NCBI RefSeq assembly: GCF_004217495.1
Contig: NZ_SHLC01000001.1
Span: 1,488,001-1,552,000 of the forward strand
Reading direction: 5' to 3'
Origin: Microterricola gilva
GTDB taxonomy: Bacteria > Actinomycetota > Actinomycetes > Actinomycetales > Microbacteriaceae
DNA: 64,000 nucleotides
Position 1 is the first letter of the stretch. Each line of letters opens with the position of its first letter. A model generated the notes under the pieces. It made no database searches, was not told the DNA's origin, and saw only the letters and a list, made by a program, of their open reading frames with translations. Shown here in pieces: positions 28,134 through 36,031 of the stretch. The position numbers and the translations under genes were made by a program.

Positions 28134-29158
28134 GCAACACATCCACCCCGTCCTTCTCCGTGACCGGCGCCGAACAGGCCCGCGTCACGCGCTCGCGCGT
28201 CATTCTGCTCGGAATCGTCGTGCCGATCGTGCTCGCAGCGGCCGGTGCCCTCCTCATGATCAGCTGGATTCCTGAGCTGCCGAGCCCCGTCGCGACCCAC
28301 TGGGGCGCTGACGGGGTCAACGGCACGGGAAGCCCGTGGCTGCTGGCCGTCACGCCGCTCGGCATCACGGTGCTCTTCTCGGTGTTCGTGTACCTCGGCG
28401 CGCTGCGCGAGTCGACGCCAAGCGGCCTGCCGACCGTGAACCAGAAGTTCATCGCCGCGATGGGCCCCGGTCTGGCGCTCTTCCTCACGATCGGCATCGG
28501 CGGTTCGGTTGCCACTCAGCGAGGTCTGGACTCGGCGGCCGCCGCCCCTGACCCGTGGCTGTGGCTCGTCGCCGGCGGTGTGCTCGGGGTGGCGCTCGCC
28601 GCAGTGGTCTGGCTGGTGCTTCCCCGCGCCGACCGTTCCGGGCCGGAGGCGCTGCCCGTCGAGACGCTCGAGGTTGCGGCCACCGAGCGTCTGTTCTGGA
28701 CGGGCATGGTGTCGATGGCGCCGCTCGGCCTCGCGCTGATCGGAGCGGCGGTCGGCATCCTCATCGTCTCCGCGATACTCGCCGCCTTCGCAGGATCCGG
28801 GGTCGCCGTCCTCGTCATCGCCGTGACCCTGGTGTTGTTCGGCGCCGCCGTGACGACCCTGCGCTGGCGGGTCAGTGTCGGCGGTCATGGCCTCTCGGTC
28901 GTCTCGATCGCCGGCTGGCCGGCCGTTCGCGTCGCCATCGACGAGGTGACCGCCGCACGACTGATCGATGTCAACCCGGTCGGCGACTTCGGCGGCTGGG
29001 GATGGCGCTGGGCCGGCGGCCGCACGGGCATCATCCTGCAGGGCGGGCCGGCCATCGAGGTGACCCGGCGCTCTGGACGCACGCTCGTCGTGCCCGTCGA
29101 CGATGCGGAGACCGCCGTCGCCGTGCTGCAGGCCGCCATCGCCCAGCGCGACGCCTAG
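28130..29158 (+). CDS. DUF1648 membrane protein
   Basis: A 342-residue membrane protein with about six hydrophobic segments. The PSPVATHWGADGVNGTGSP stretch after the first helix is the DUF1648 hallmark, and the C-terminal third is soluble (ITRRS-like strands ending QAAIAQRDA). GTG at 28130 overlaps the regulator stop. A YtrA regulator plus DUF1648 protein is a recurring pair in Gram-positives, often linked to cell-envelope stress. The frame is open far upstream, but that part is antisense to the importer and not coding. Confidence 0.88.
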   Translation: MSNTSTPSFSVTGAEQARVTRSRVILLGIVVPIVLAAAGALLMISWIPELPSPVATHWGADGVNGTGSPWLLAVTPLGITVLFSVFVYLGALRESTPSGLPTVNQKFIAAMGPGLALFLTIGIGGSVATQRGLDSAAAAPDPWLWLVAGGVLGVALAAVVWLVLPRADRSGPEALPVETLEVAATERLFWTGMVSMAPLGLALIGAAVGILIVSAILAAFAGSGVAVLVIAVTLVLFGAAVTTLRWRVSVGGHGLSVVSIAGWPAVRVAIDEVTAARLIDVNPVGDFGGWGWRWAGGRTGIILQGGPAIEVTRRSGRTLVVPVDDAETAVAVLQAAIAQRDA

Positions 29159-29165
29159 CGCCCCC

Positions 29166-29227
29166 GCGCGGTAGAAACCGCGTTCCGCTGCAGTTGTTTC
29201 TGGCGCGGAACGCGGTTTCTACCGCGC
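29166..29227. terminator. Terminator after DUF1648 gene, third GTAGAAAC hairpin
   Basis: Perfect 23-bp stem (29166-29188 with 29205-29227) with a 16-nt loop, 7 nt after the stop codon. The arm contains GGTAGAAACCGCG, resembling the ctaB/ctaA hairpins in the TAGAAAC part. No T-run follows. Confidence 0.8.
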
Positions 29228-29267
29228 GAGCTCGGCGGCACAACGCGTGCGCCCCCGGCAGACACGC

Positions 29268-29515
29268 TATTCTGGGGAGCACAGACTGTGAACCGGCCAT
29301 CACCGGGGAGTCCTCGGAAGAAAACGATCGGATGCCGCGGCATCCGATCGCCGTAGAACCGAGCGGGGCTGGCCCGTCATAGCCAAGGAACAAGCGGTTC
29401 TCCGCCGGTCGACGTTGGCCGAGGAGGGCAAGCGAGGTGGTACCGCGGCAGAGCTCACGCTCTCCGTCCTCGTGGAAGTGGCCAACAGCATCCGTCAGCC
29501 GTCCAGGAGACACAC
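29268..29515 (+). promoter_or_regulatory. Isoleucine T-box leader (ultrashort stem I) of ileS
   Basis: A tRNA-sensing riboswitch controlling ileS. TATTCT (29268-29273) is a possible -10. Stem I is very short: GACT (29284-29287) pairs with AGTC (29309-29312) and CCGG with CCGG, presenting the Ile specifier ATC at 29299-29301. A 12-bp stem follows (29325-29336 with 29339-29350). The T-box core GGTGGTACCGCGG (29436-29448) offers TGGT to the ACCA end of tRNA-Ile. No U-run terminator follows; CU-rich TCTCC (29461-29465) can pair with GGAGA of the ribosome site (29506-29510), so control is probably translational. Confidence 0.93.
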
Positions 29516-32500
29516 GTGTACCCCAAAGGTTCGAATCCAGCATCACCCGATGCCGCAGGCGCCGCGTTCGGCGTCACCCCATCGCCCAGCTTCCCGGCGA
29601 TCGAGGAAGACGTTCTCGAGTTCTGGAAACAGGACGGCACCTTCCAGGCCTCGATCGACAACCGCGACGGCCAGCCGGAGTGGGTCTTCTACGACGGCCC
29701 GCCGTTCGCCAACGGCCTGCCGCACTACGGGCACCTCCTCACCGGCTACGCCAAGGACGTGTTCCCGCGTTACCAGACCATGCGCGGCAAGCAGGTGCAC
29801 CGCCGCTTCGGCTGGGACACCCACGGCCTGCCGGCCGAGCTCGAGGCCGAACGCCAGCTCGGTATCACCGACAAGAGCCAGATCGAGGAGATGGGCCTCG
29901 CCGCGTTCAACGGCGCTGCGCGTGAATCCGTGCTGCGCTACACCAAGGAGTGGCAGGAATACGTCACCCGCCAGGCGCGCTGGGTCGACTTCGAGAACGA
30001 CTACAAGACGCTCGATGTCACGTACATGGAGAGCGTGATCTGGGCCTTCAAGCGCCTGCACGACAAGGGCCTCGCCTACGAGGGCTACCGCGTGCTGCCG
30101 TACTGCTGGCGTGACCAGACGCCGCTCTCCAACCACGAGCTGCGCATGGACGACGACGTCTACAAGATGCGCCAGGACCAGACGGTCACCGTCACCTTCC
30201 CGCTCACCGGGCCCAGGGCCGAGTCGCTCGGCCTCACCGCCGTCCGGGCACTGGCCTGGACGACCACCCCGTGGACCCTGCCGACCAACCTCGCGCTGGC
30301 CGTCGGCCCCGAGATCGAGTACGCCGTCGTTCCTGCCGGCCCGAACGGCACACCGGATGCGACCGTTCTCCGCGAGGAGGCTGCCGGTCTCGCCCCGCAC
30401 ACCGAGGTGCTCGGCGCCGAGTACCTGTTGGCGATCGACCTCGTCGGCGGCTACGCCAAGGACCTCGGCTACGACAGCGCGGAGGAGGCCATCGCGGCCG
30501 TCTCGCGCACCGTCCGCGGCTCGGAGCTCGAGGGCGTCAGCTACGACCGCCTCTTCGACCACTACGCCGACACCGAGGAGTGGGGAACCGAGAAGGCCTG
30601 GCGCTTCGTCGTCGCCGACTACGTCACCACCTCTGACGGCACCGGCATCGTGCACCAGGCGCCCGCATACGGCGAGGAGGACCAGAAGGTCTGTGAGGCA
30701 GCCGGCATCCCCGTCATCCTCTCGCTCGACGACGGCGGCAAGTTCCTGCCCGCTGTGACGGATGTCGCCGGGCAGCTGTGGATGGACGCCAACAAGCCGC
30801 TGACGCAGCTGCTCAAGGCCGAGGGACGCCTGCTCCGCCAGGCCAGCTACGAGCACAGCTACCCGCACTGCTGGCGCTGCCGCAACCCCCTGATCTACAA
30901 GGCAGTCACGAGCTGGTTCGTGCGCGTCACCGAGTTCCGTGACCGCATGGTCGATCTGAACCAGGACGGCATCGAGTGGGTGCCGGAGAACGTCAAGGAC
31001 GGACAGTTCGGCAAGTGGGTCGGCAACGCCCGTGACTGGTCGATCAGCCGCAACCGCTACTTCGGCTCCCCGATCCCGGTGTGGAAGAGCGACAACCCCG
31101 AGTTCCCGCGCGTCGACGTCTACGGCTCCCTCGAGGAGATCCAGCGCGACTTCGGCCGACTGCCGCTGAACGCGGCGGGCGAACCCGACCTGCACCGCCC
31201 GTACATCGATGAGCTCACCCGCCCGAACCCCGACGACCCGAGCGGCCAGTCGACGATGCGCCGCATCTCCGACGTGCTCGACGTCTGGTTCGACTCCGGC
31301 TCGATGCCGTTCGCGCAGGTGCACTATCCATTCGAGAACGTCGAGTTCTTCGACGAGCACCACCCGGCCGACTTCATCGTCGAGTACATCGGGCAGACCC
31401 GCGGCTGGTTCTACGTCATGCACGTGCTCTCCACCGCGCTGTTCGACCGGCCGGCGTACAAGAACGTCATCAGCCACGGCATCGTGCTCGGCAGCGACGG
31501 GCAGAAGATGTCGAAGTCGCTGCGCAACTACCCCGACGTCTCCGAGGTCTTCAACCGCGACGGATCCGACGCCATGCGCTGGTTCCTCATGTCGAGTTCC
31601 GTGCTGCGCGGCGGCAACCTCGTCGTCACCGAGGAGGGTATCCGCGAGGGTGTCCGCCAGGTGATGCTGCCGCTCTGGAGCACCTGGTACTTCTTCAGCC
31701 TGTACGCCAACGCCTCGGCGAACGGCGGCTACGAGGCCAAGCTCAGCACCGCGTCAACCGATGTGCTGGACCGCTACCTGCTCGCCAAGACGCGCGCGCT
31801 CATCGAAGACGTCACAACCGACCTCGACGCCCTCGACAGCACCATGGCCGCGGCCAAGCTGCGCGACTTCGCCGACGTGCTGACCAACTGGTACGTGCGT
31901 CGCTCCCGCGACCGCTTCTGGGCCGGCGTCGGCGCGGACGGCGGCAACAGTGAGGCATTCGACACGCTCTACACCGTGCTCGAGACGTACACCAGGGTCG
32001 CGGCGCCGCTGCTGCCACTCATCAGCGAGCGCATCTGGCAGGGCCTCACCGGCGGCCGCAGCGTGCACCTCGAGGACTGGCCGGATGCCGCATCCTTCCC
32101 GGCCGACGACGCCCTCGTCGCCGCGATGGACCAGGTGCGCGCCATCTCCGGTGCCGCCCTCTCGCTGCGCAAGCAGTCCGGTCTGCGCGTGCGCCTCCCG
32201 CTCGCGAAGCTCACCGTCGTGGCATCCGCCACAGCCGATCTCGCCGAGTTCGCCGCGATCGTGCGCGAGGAGCTCAACGTCAAGGCGGTCGAGTTCGTCG
32301 AGCTCGCCGAGGACAGCGCAGCCGCTTACGGCATCACCAGCAAGCTCACCGTCAACGCCCGCGCGGCCGGCCCGCGCCTCGGCAAGGGCGTGCAGCAGGT
32401 CATCCAGGCCGCCCGCAACGGTGACTGGAGCGAACTGGACGGCGTCGTCACCGCCGGCGGGGTCGAACTCGTCTCCGGCGAGTACGAGCTCGTGCTCGAG

Positions 32501-32845
32501 ACGGCATCCGGTGGTGCCGACCAGGCACTCGCCCTGCTGCCAGGCGGAGGCTTCGTGCTGCTCGACACGGCCACGACGGCCGAGCTGGAGGCCGAGGGCC
32601 TGGCCCGCGACGTCATCCGAGCAGTCCAGGATGCCCGCAAGGCCGCCGGTCTCGAGGTCAGCGACCGCATCCGGTTGACGCTCGGCGTGTCGGAGGACGG
32701 CCGGGCCGCCGTGCAGCAGCACGCGGAGTTGATCGCGGGGGAGACCCTCGCGACGGACGTGTCCGTCAACGGGGCCGCCGGCGGCGCAGCGCTGCTGCAG
32801 CTCGCCGGAGGCGCCTCCGTGGCAATCGAGGTGGAGAAGGCATGA
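29516..32845 (+). CDS. ileS: Isoleucyl-tRNA synthetase, long eukaryote-like type
   Basis: A 1109-residue class I synthetase charging tRNA-Ile. The HIGH-type motif reads HYGH near residue 70 ([15 protein letters not shown]), KMSKS lies near residue 664 ([12 protein letters not shown]), and [12 protein letters not shown] is the long, eukaryote-like version found in mycobacteria and other actinobacteria. In that subclass natural tolerance to mupirocin is common; whether it applies here is inference. GTG start with CAGGAGA ribosome site, controlled by the T-box. folC overlaps its stop by 4 nt. Confidence 0.97.
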   Translation: MYPKGSNPASPDAAGAAFGVTPSPSFPAIEEDVLEFWKQDGTFQASIDNRDGQPEWVFYDGPPFANGLPHYGHLLTGYAKDVFPRYQTMRGKQVHRRFGWDTHGLPAELEAERQLGITDKSQIEEMGLAAFNGAARESVLRYTKEWQEYVTRQARWVDFENDYKTLDVTYMESVIWAFKRLHDKGLAYEGYRVLPYCWRDQTPLSNHELRMDDDVYKMRQDQTVTVTFPLTGPRAESLGLTAVRALAWTTTPWTLPTNLALAVGPEIEYAVVPAGPNGTPDATVLREEAAGLAPHTEVLGAEYLLAIDLVGGYAKDLGYDSAEEAIAAVSRTVRGSELEGVSYDRLFDHYADTEEWGTEKAWRFVVADYVTTSDGTGIVHQAPAYGEEDQKVCEAAGIPVILSLDDGGKFLPAVTDVAGQLWMDANKPLTQLLKAEGRLLRQASYEHSYPHCWRCRNPLIYKAVTSWFVRVTEFRDRMVDLNQDGIEWVPENVKDGQFGKWVGNARDWSISRNRYFGSPIPVWKSDNPEFPRVDVYGSLEEIQRDFGRLPLNAAGEPDLHRPYIDELTRPNPDDPSGQSTMRRISDVLDVWFDSGSMPFAQVHYPFENVEFFDEHHPADFIVEYIGQTRGWFYVMHVLSTALFDRPAYKNVISHGIVLGSDGQKMSKSLRNYPDVSEVFNRDGSDAMRWFLMSSSVLRGGNLVVTEEGIREGVRQVMLPLWSTWYFFSLYANASANGGYEAKLSTASTDVLDRYLLAKTRALIEDVTTDLDALDSTMAAAKLRDFADVLTNWYVRRSRDRFWAGVGADGGNSEAFDTLYTVLETYTRVAAPLLPLISERIWQGLTGGRSVHLEDWPDAASFPADDALVAAMDQVRAISGAALSLRKQSGLRVRLPLAKLTVVASATADLAEFAAIVREELNVKAVEFVELAEDSAAAYGITSKLTVNARAAGPRLGKGVQQVIQAARNGDWSELDGVVTAGGVELVSGEYELVLETASGGADQALALLPGGGFVLLDTATTAELEAEGLARDVIRAVQDARKAAGLEVSDRIRLTLGVSEDGRAAVQQHAELIAGETLATDVSVNGAAGGAALLQLAGGASVAIEVEKA

Positions 32846-34215
32846 GCGAGAACATCTACGACGAGTTCGAGGAGGCGGCAGACGCCGTCTACCGCGCGCT
32901 CCTCAAGCGCATCGGCGAGGTGAACCCGCAGCCTCGGCTCGAGCCGACCCGCCGCGCCCTGGAGCTGCTGGGTGACCCGCAGCGTTCCTTCCCGATGATC
33001 CACGTCACGGGCACCAACGGCAAGACGAGCACGAGCCGCATGATCGAGAGCCTCCTGCGTGCGCACGGCCTCCGCACCGGCCTCATGACGAGCCCGCACC
33101 TGGTCCGCTTCAACGAGCGCATCATGATCGACGGCGAGCCCATCGGCAACGAGGCCCTCGCCGCGAACTGGGCGGACATCGCGCCGTACATCGCCATGGT
33201 CGACTCCGAGCTCGTCGCAGCAGGCGACGTGCCGCTGACCTTCTTCGAGGCGCTGACGGTGCTGGCGTTCGCCTGCTTCGCCGACGCGCCAGTCGACGTC
33301 GCCGTCGTCGAGGTCGGCATGGGCGGCGAGTGGGACTCCACCAATGTCGCCGACGGCCAGGTCGCCGTCTTCGCCCCGATCGCCCTCGACCACATCGGTC
33401 GACTCGGCAACGACATCTCCGAGATCGCCAGGACGAAGTCGGGCATCATCAAGCCGTCCGCGGCCGTCGTGTCGGCCGTGCAGACGCCGGAGGCCCTCGC
33501 CGAGCTGCAGCGCGCGGTCGAGCTCACCGAATCGACGTTGGCCGTTCAGGGCGAGGCATCCGGCTTCGAGCTGCTCAGCAGCACGATCGCCGTCGGCGGG
33601 CAGCTGATCAGCGTCCGAGGCCTCGCCGGCAGCTACAGCGAGCAGTTCCTGCCGCTCTACGGCAGCCACCAGGCGCAGAACGCGGCCGTCGCGATCGCCG
33701 CGGTCGAGGCGTTCCTCGGCGGCGGCTCCCAGGCCATCGCCGACGACATCGTGACGGAGGGCCTCAGCGGCGTGACGTCACCGGGTCGCCTGCAGCTGGT
33801 CGGCATCGAGCCGACCGTGATTGTGGATGCCGCACACAACCCGCACGGGGCAGAGGCACTCGTCACCGCGCTCACGAGCTTCTTCGACTTCGACGAGATC
33901 GCCTTCGTGCTCGGCATCCTGGAAGACAAGGACGCCGCAGGCATCATCCGCGCGATCGCCCCGGCTGCCGCGCGCATCCACGTGACGCGGTCGAGTTCCG
34001 AACGCGCCATCGGCGTCGACGAACTCGCCGACACGGTGGTGGACATCGGCCGCGACGACGCGACGTTCCGCTTCGACGACCTCGAGACGGCCATCGAACA
34101 GGCTCGCCGCTGGGCGGCCGACGCCCCGCGCCGTGCCGTCGTCGTCACCGGCTCGATCACCCTCGTCGGTGAGGCGCTGTCCCTGGCCGCTGCCGGCGAT
34201 TGGATGAACCCGTGA
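32842..34215 (+). CDS. folC: Folylpolyglutamate synthase / dihydrofolate synthase
   Basis: A 457-residue Mur-ligase-family enzyme that adds glutamate to dihydropteroate and folates. P-loop GTNGKTS at residues 57-63, [25 protein letters not shown] and the C-terminal [12 protein letters not shown] motif. ATG overlaps the ileS stop (ATGA) and its TGA overlaps the next GTG. The order folC-DUF4233-ndk is conserved in actinobacteria. Confidence 0.96.
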   Translation: MSENIYDEFEEAADAVYRALLKRIGEVNPQPRLEPTRRALELLGDPQRSFPMIHVTGTNGKTSTSRMIESLLRAHGLRTGLMTSPHLVRFNERIMIDGEPIGNEALAANWADIAPYIAMVDSELVAAGDVPLTFFEALTVLAFACFADAPVDVAVVEVGMGGEWDSTNVADGQVAVFAPIALDHIGRLGNDISEIARTKSGIIKPSAAVVSAVQTPEALAELQRAVELTESTLAVQGEASGFELLSSTIAVGGQLISVRGLAGSYSEQFLPLYGSHQAQNAAVAIAAVEAFLGGGSQAIADDIVTEGLSGVTSPGRLQLVGIEPTVIVDAAHNPHGAEALVTALTSFFDFDEIAFVLGILEDKDAAGIIRAIAPAAARIHVTRSSSERAIGVDELADTVVDIGRDDATFRFDDLETAIEQARRWAADAPRRAVVVTGSITLVGEALSLAAAGDWMNP

Positions 34216-34580
34216 GCGCCGCGCGCGGCAGTTCCGTGAAGCGCTCGCTCGCGTCGATCGTGCTCGGCTTCGAGCTCGTCGTCATCTTCCTCGCCACCCT
34301 CGTGATCGCATTCGGTCCTGGCGCGGTGCTGCCGCCATGGGTGATGCTCACCGTCGGCGGCATCGTCTGCCTGCTCGCGATCGCCACGATCGGCCTGCTG
34401 CGTCACGACTGGGCCTATGTGCTCGGCTGGATCGTGCAGGGCGTCGTCGTGCTGAGCGGCTTCTTCAACCCGGCCATGTTCTTCATCGGCGCGCTGTTCG
34501 CGGGCATGTGGGCGTACAGCATGGTCACCGGCGCCCGACTCGACCGCCAGAAGGCGGCCAACGCCGCGCCTGAGCAGTGA
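34212..34580 (+). CDS. DUF4233 membrane protein
   Basis: A 122-residue protein with four hydrophobic helices: about residues 12-33, 38-58, 64-80 and 84-104. It matches DUF4233, an actinobacterial family almost always found between folC and ndk, with no known function. The GTG at 34212 overlaps the folC stop by 4 nt and is preferred over a TTG four codons upstream. Confidence 0.88.
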   Translation: MSAARGSSVKRSLASIVLGFELVVIFLATLVIAFGPGAVLPPWVMLTVGGIVCLLAIATIGLLRHDWAYVLGWIVQGVVVLSGFFNPAMFFIGALFAGMWAYSMVTGARLDRQKAANAAPEQ

Positions 34581-34629
34581 GCGCGAGCGCATTGACTTCA
34601 TCCGCAGAAATCCCAAGGAGAGAAAACAC

Positions 34630-35049
34630 ATGAGCACCATCGAAGAGACGCTGGTCCTGATCAAGCCGGATGGCGTTGCTCGCAGCCTCAGCGGCGAGAT
34701 CCTGCGCCGCATCGAGGCCAAGGGCTACTCGATCGTCGACATCCGCATGCTGCAGGCAGAGCGTTCGCTGCTCGCCGAGCACTACGCGGAGCACGAGGGC
34801 AAGCCGTTCTACGAGCCGCTCGTCGAGTTCATGGAGTCCGGCCCCATCGTCGCCGTGCGCGTCGCAGGCAACCGCGTGATCGAGGGCTTCCGCTCGCTCG
34901 CGGGCACCACGGACCCGACCACGGCAGCGCCTGGCACGATTCGCGGCGACCTCGCCCGCGACTGGGGCCTCAAGGTGCAGCAGAACCTCGTGCACGGCTC
35001 CGACTCGCCCGAGTCGGCCGAGCGCGAACTGCAGCTGTGGTTTAGCTAG
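34630..35049 (+). CDS. ndk: Nucleoside-diphosphate kinase
   Basis: A 139-residue enzyme that balances NTP pools using a phospho-histidine. TLVLIKPDGVARSL near the N-terminus and the catalytic His122 in NLVHGSDSPESAERE are the family signature. An AAGGAGA ribosome site precedes the ATG. The stop codon lies inside the first unit of a 14-bp tandem repeat. Confidence 0.97.
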   Translation: MSTIEETLVLIKPDGVARSLSGEILRRIEAKGYSIVDIRMLQAERSLLAEHYAEHEGKPFYEPLVEFMESGPIVAVRVAGNRVIEGFRSLAGTTDPTTAAPGTIRGDLARDWGLKVQQNLVHGSDSPESAERELQLWFS

Positions 35050-35090
35050 TCCAGTTCAGCTAGTCCAGTTCAGCCAGCCCAGTTCAGCTG
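35044..35090 (+). repeat. 14-bp tandem repeat after ndk
   Basis: AGCTAGTCCAGTTC occurs twice perfectly (35044-35057, 35058-35071), then once with two changes (35072-35085) and as a partial fourth unit. The first copy contains the ndk TAG; the second brings another in-frame-looking TAG. A likely slippage product. Confidence 0.9.
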
Positions 35091-35097
35091 GAACGTC

Positions 35098-35134
35098 CGG
35101 ATGCCGCCTCACACTCTGTGTCAGGCGGCATCCG
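35098..35134. terminator. Bidirectional terminator ndk / VKOR
   Basis: Seventeen-nt arms (35098-35114 and 35118-35134) pair with one mismatch around a TCT loop between convergent ndk and the VKOR gene. The stem contains GGATGCCGCCT. Confidence 0.8.
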
Positions 35135-35153
35135 TCGTTCAGCCCGGCCTCGG

Positions 35154-35753
35154 CTAGAGGTAGTTGAGCACGTCGAGTCGCAGCTGGGCGATGACGGCGA
35201 TCACGACGAGGCAGCCGAGCGTGATCAGCGGGATCCAGCTGTAGGCGGCCGACGCGAAGCGGCGCGTCGCGGAGCCGAGGGGGAGTCGCCCCGTGCGGAG
35301 GTTGTCGAATGTGACCATCCAGAACAGCGGGATCACGACGCTCCACGTCACCATGCACCACGGGCAGAGCGTCGACAGCGCGAAGATGCTCGTGCCGATC
35401 AGCCAGATGACGAAGGCGAGGGCCCCGGCAACTCCGAGGTTCAGGCCGAGCCAGAACCAGCGGGGGAAGCGGCTCCCACCGATCAGCGCGACGCCGATCG
35501 TGATGACGACGGGCCACGCCATCAAGCCGATCACGGGGTTCGGGAAGCCGAAGATCGAGCCCTGTGGGGAGCTCAGATTGGCTCCGCACTGCACGAGCAG
35601 GCTGAAATCGCAGCTCGGAACCGAGCCGGGATTCTGCAGCAGATGGAACTTCTCCAGCGTGAGTGCGAACGCCGCGAGCAGGCCGATTGCGCCCAGAATG
35701 ACGAACACGACCCCCTGGGCCACGGAGGAACGCGTAGATGCAGTTTCGGGCAT
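35154..35753 (-). CDS. Vitamin K epoxide reductase family protein
   Basis: A 199-residue membrane protein with about five helices. Cys48 and Cys56 and the CPWC pair (Cys130, Cys133) are the redox cysteines of bacterial VKOR, which re-oxidises a DsbA-like protein using menaquinone, doing the job of DsbB. No DsbA-like gene lies in the window. The ATG at 35753 follows a minus-strand GATAAT by 6 nt and lacks a ribosome site, so the mRNA is probably leaderless; the frame runs 15 codons further upstream without support. Confidence 0.92.
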   Translation of the reverse strand: MPETASTRSSVAQGVVFVILGAIGLLAAFALTLEKFHLLQNPGSVPSCDFSLLVQCGANLSSPQGSIFGFPNPVIGLMAWPVVITIGVALIGGSRFPRWFWLGLNLGVAGALAFVIWLIGTSIFALSTLCPWCMVTWSVVIPLFWMVTFDNLRTGRLPLGSATRRFASAAYSWIPLITLGCLVVIAVIAQLRLDVLNYL

Positions 35754-35759
35754 ACACGG

Positions 35760-35806
35760 ATTATCCCACGCGTGGCGCGCGCCATTTCGCGATTGCATGC
35801 GATAAT
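35760..35806. promoter_or_regulatory. Divergent promoters for VKOR and rne
   Basis: On the minus strand GATAAT (35760-35765) ends 6 nt before the VKOR ATG. On the plus strand GATAAT (35801-35806) is preceded by TGC, an extended -10, and points to rne. Neither shows a good -35. Confidence 0.55.
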
Positions 35807-36031
35807 TGCCTCAGTCGTTCGGGCGGTGCCCGAACAGGCGTCAAGAAGGCTTAACGGGTGCCCAGCACCCACGATGATTCGGTCCGCGCACCGAGAGAAG
35901 TAGCAACCAGAGCCACGAGCCGGTTGCGCACCAAATAGATTTGCGGGGGTTCGCGAAGCGGATCTTCGCTCGAGAGAGTACCCGGAGCGGGTGGCGCGGT
36001 TGCCCGCACCGGTCAAGGAGTAACCCCAGCA
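35807..36031 (+). promoter_or_regulatory. Long structured 5' leader of rne
   Basis: About 220 nt separate the putative rne start site from its ATG, with no ORF. It contains small perfect hairpins: GTTCGGGC with its complement (35817-35824 / 35828-35835) and GGGTGC with GCACCC (35856-35861 / 35865-35870). RNase E is known in other bacteria to autoregulate through cleavage of its own leader; that function is inferred here. AAGGAG ends the region. Confidence 0.5.
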
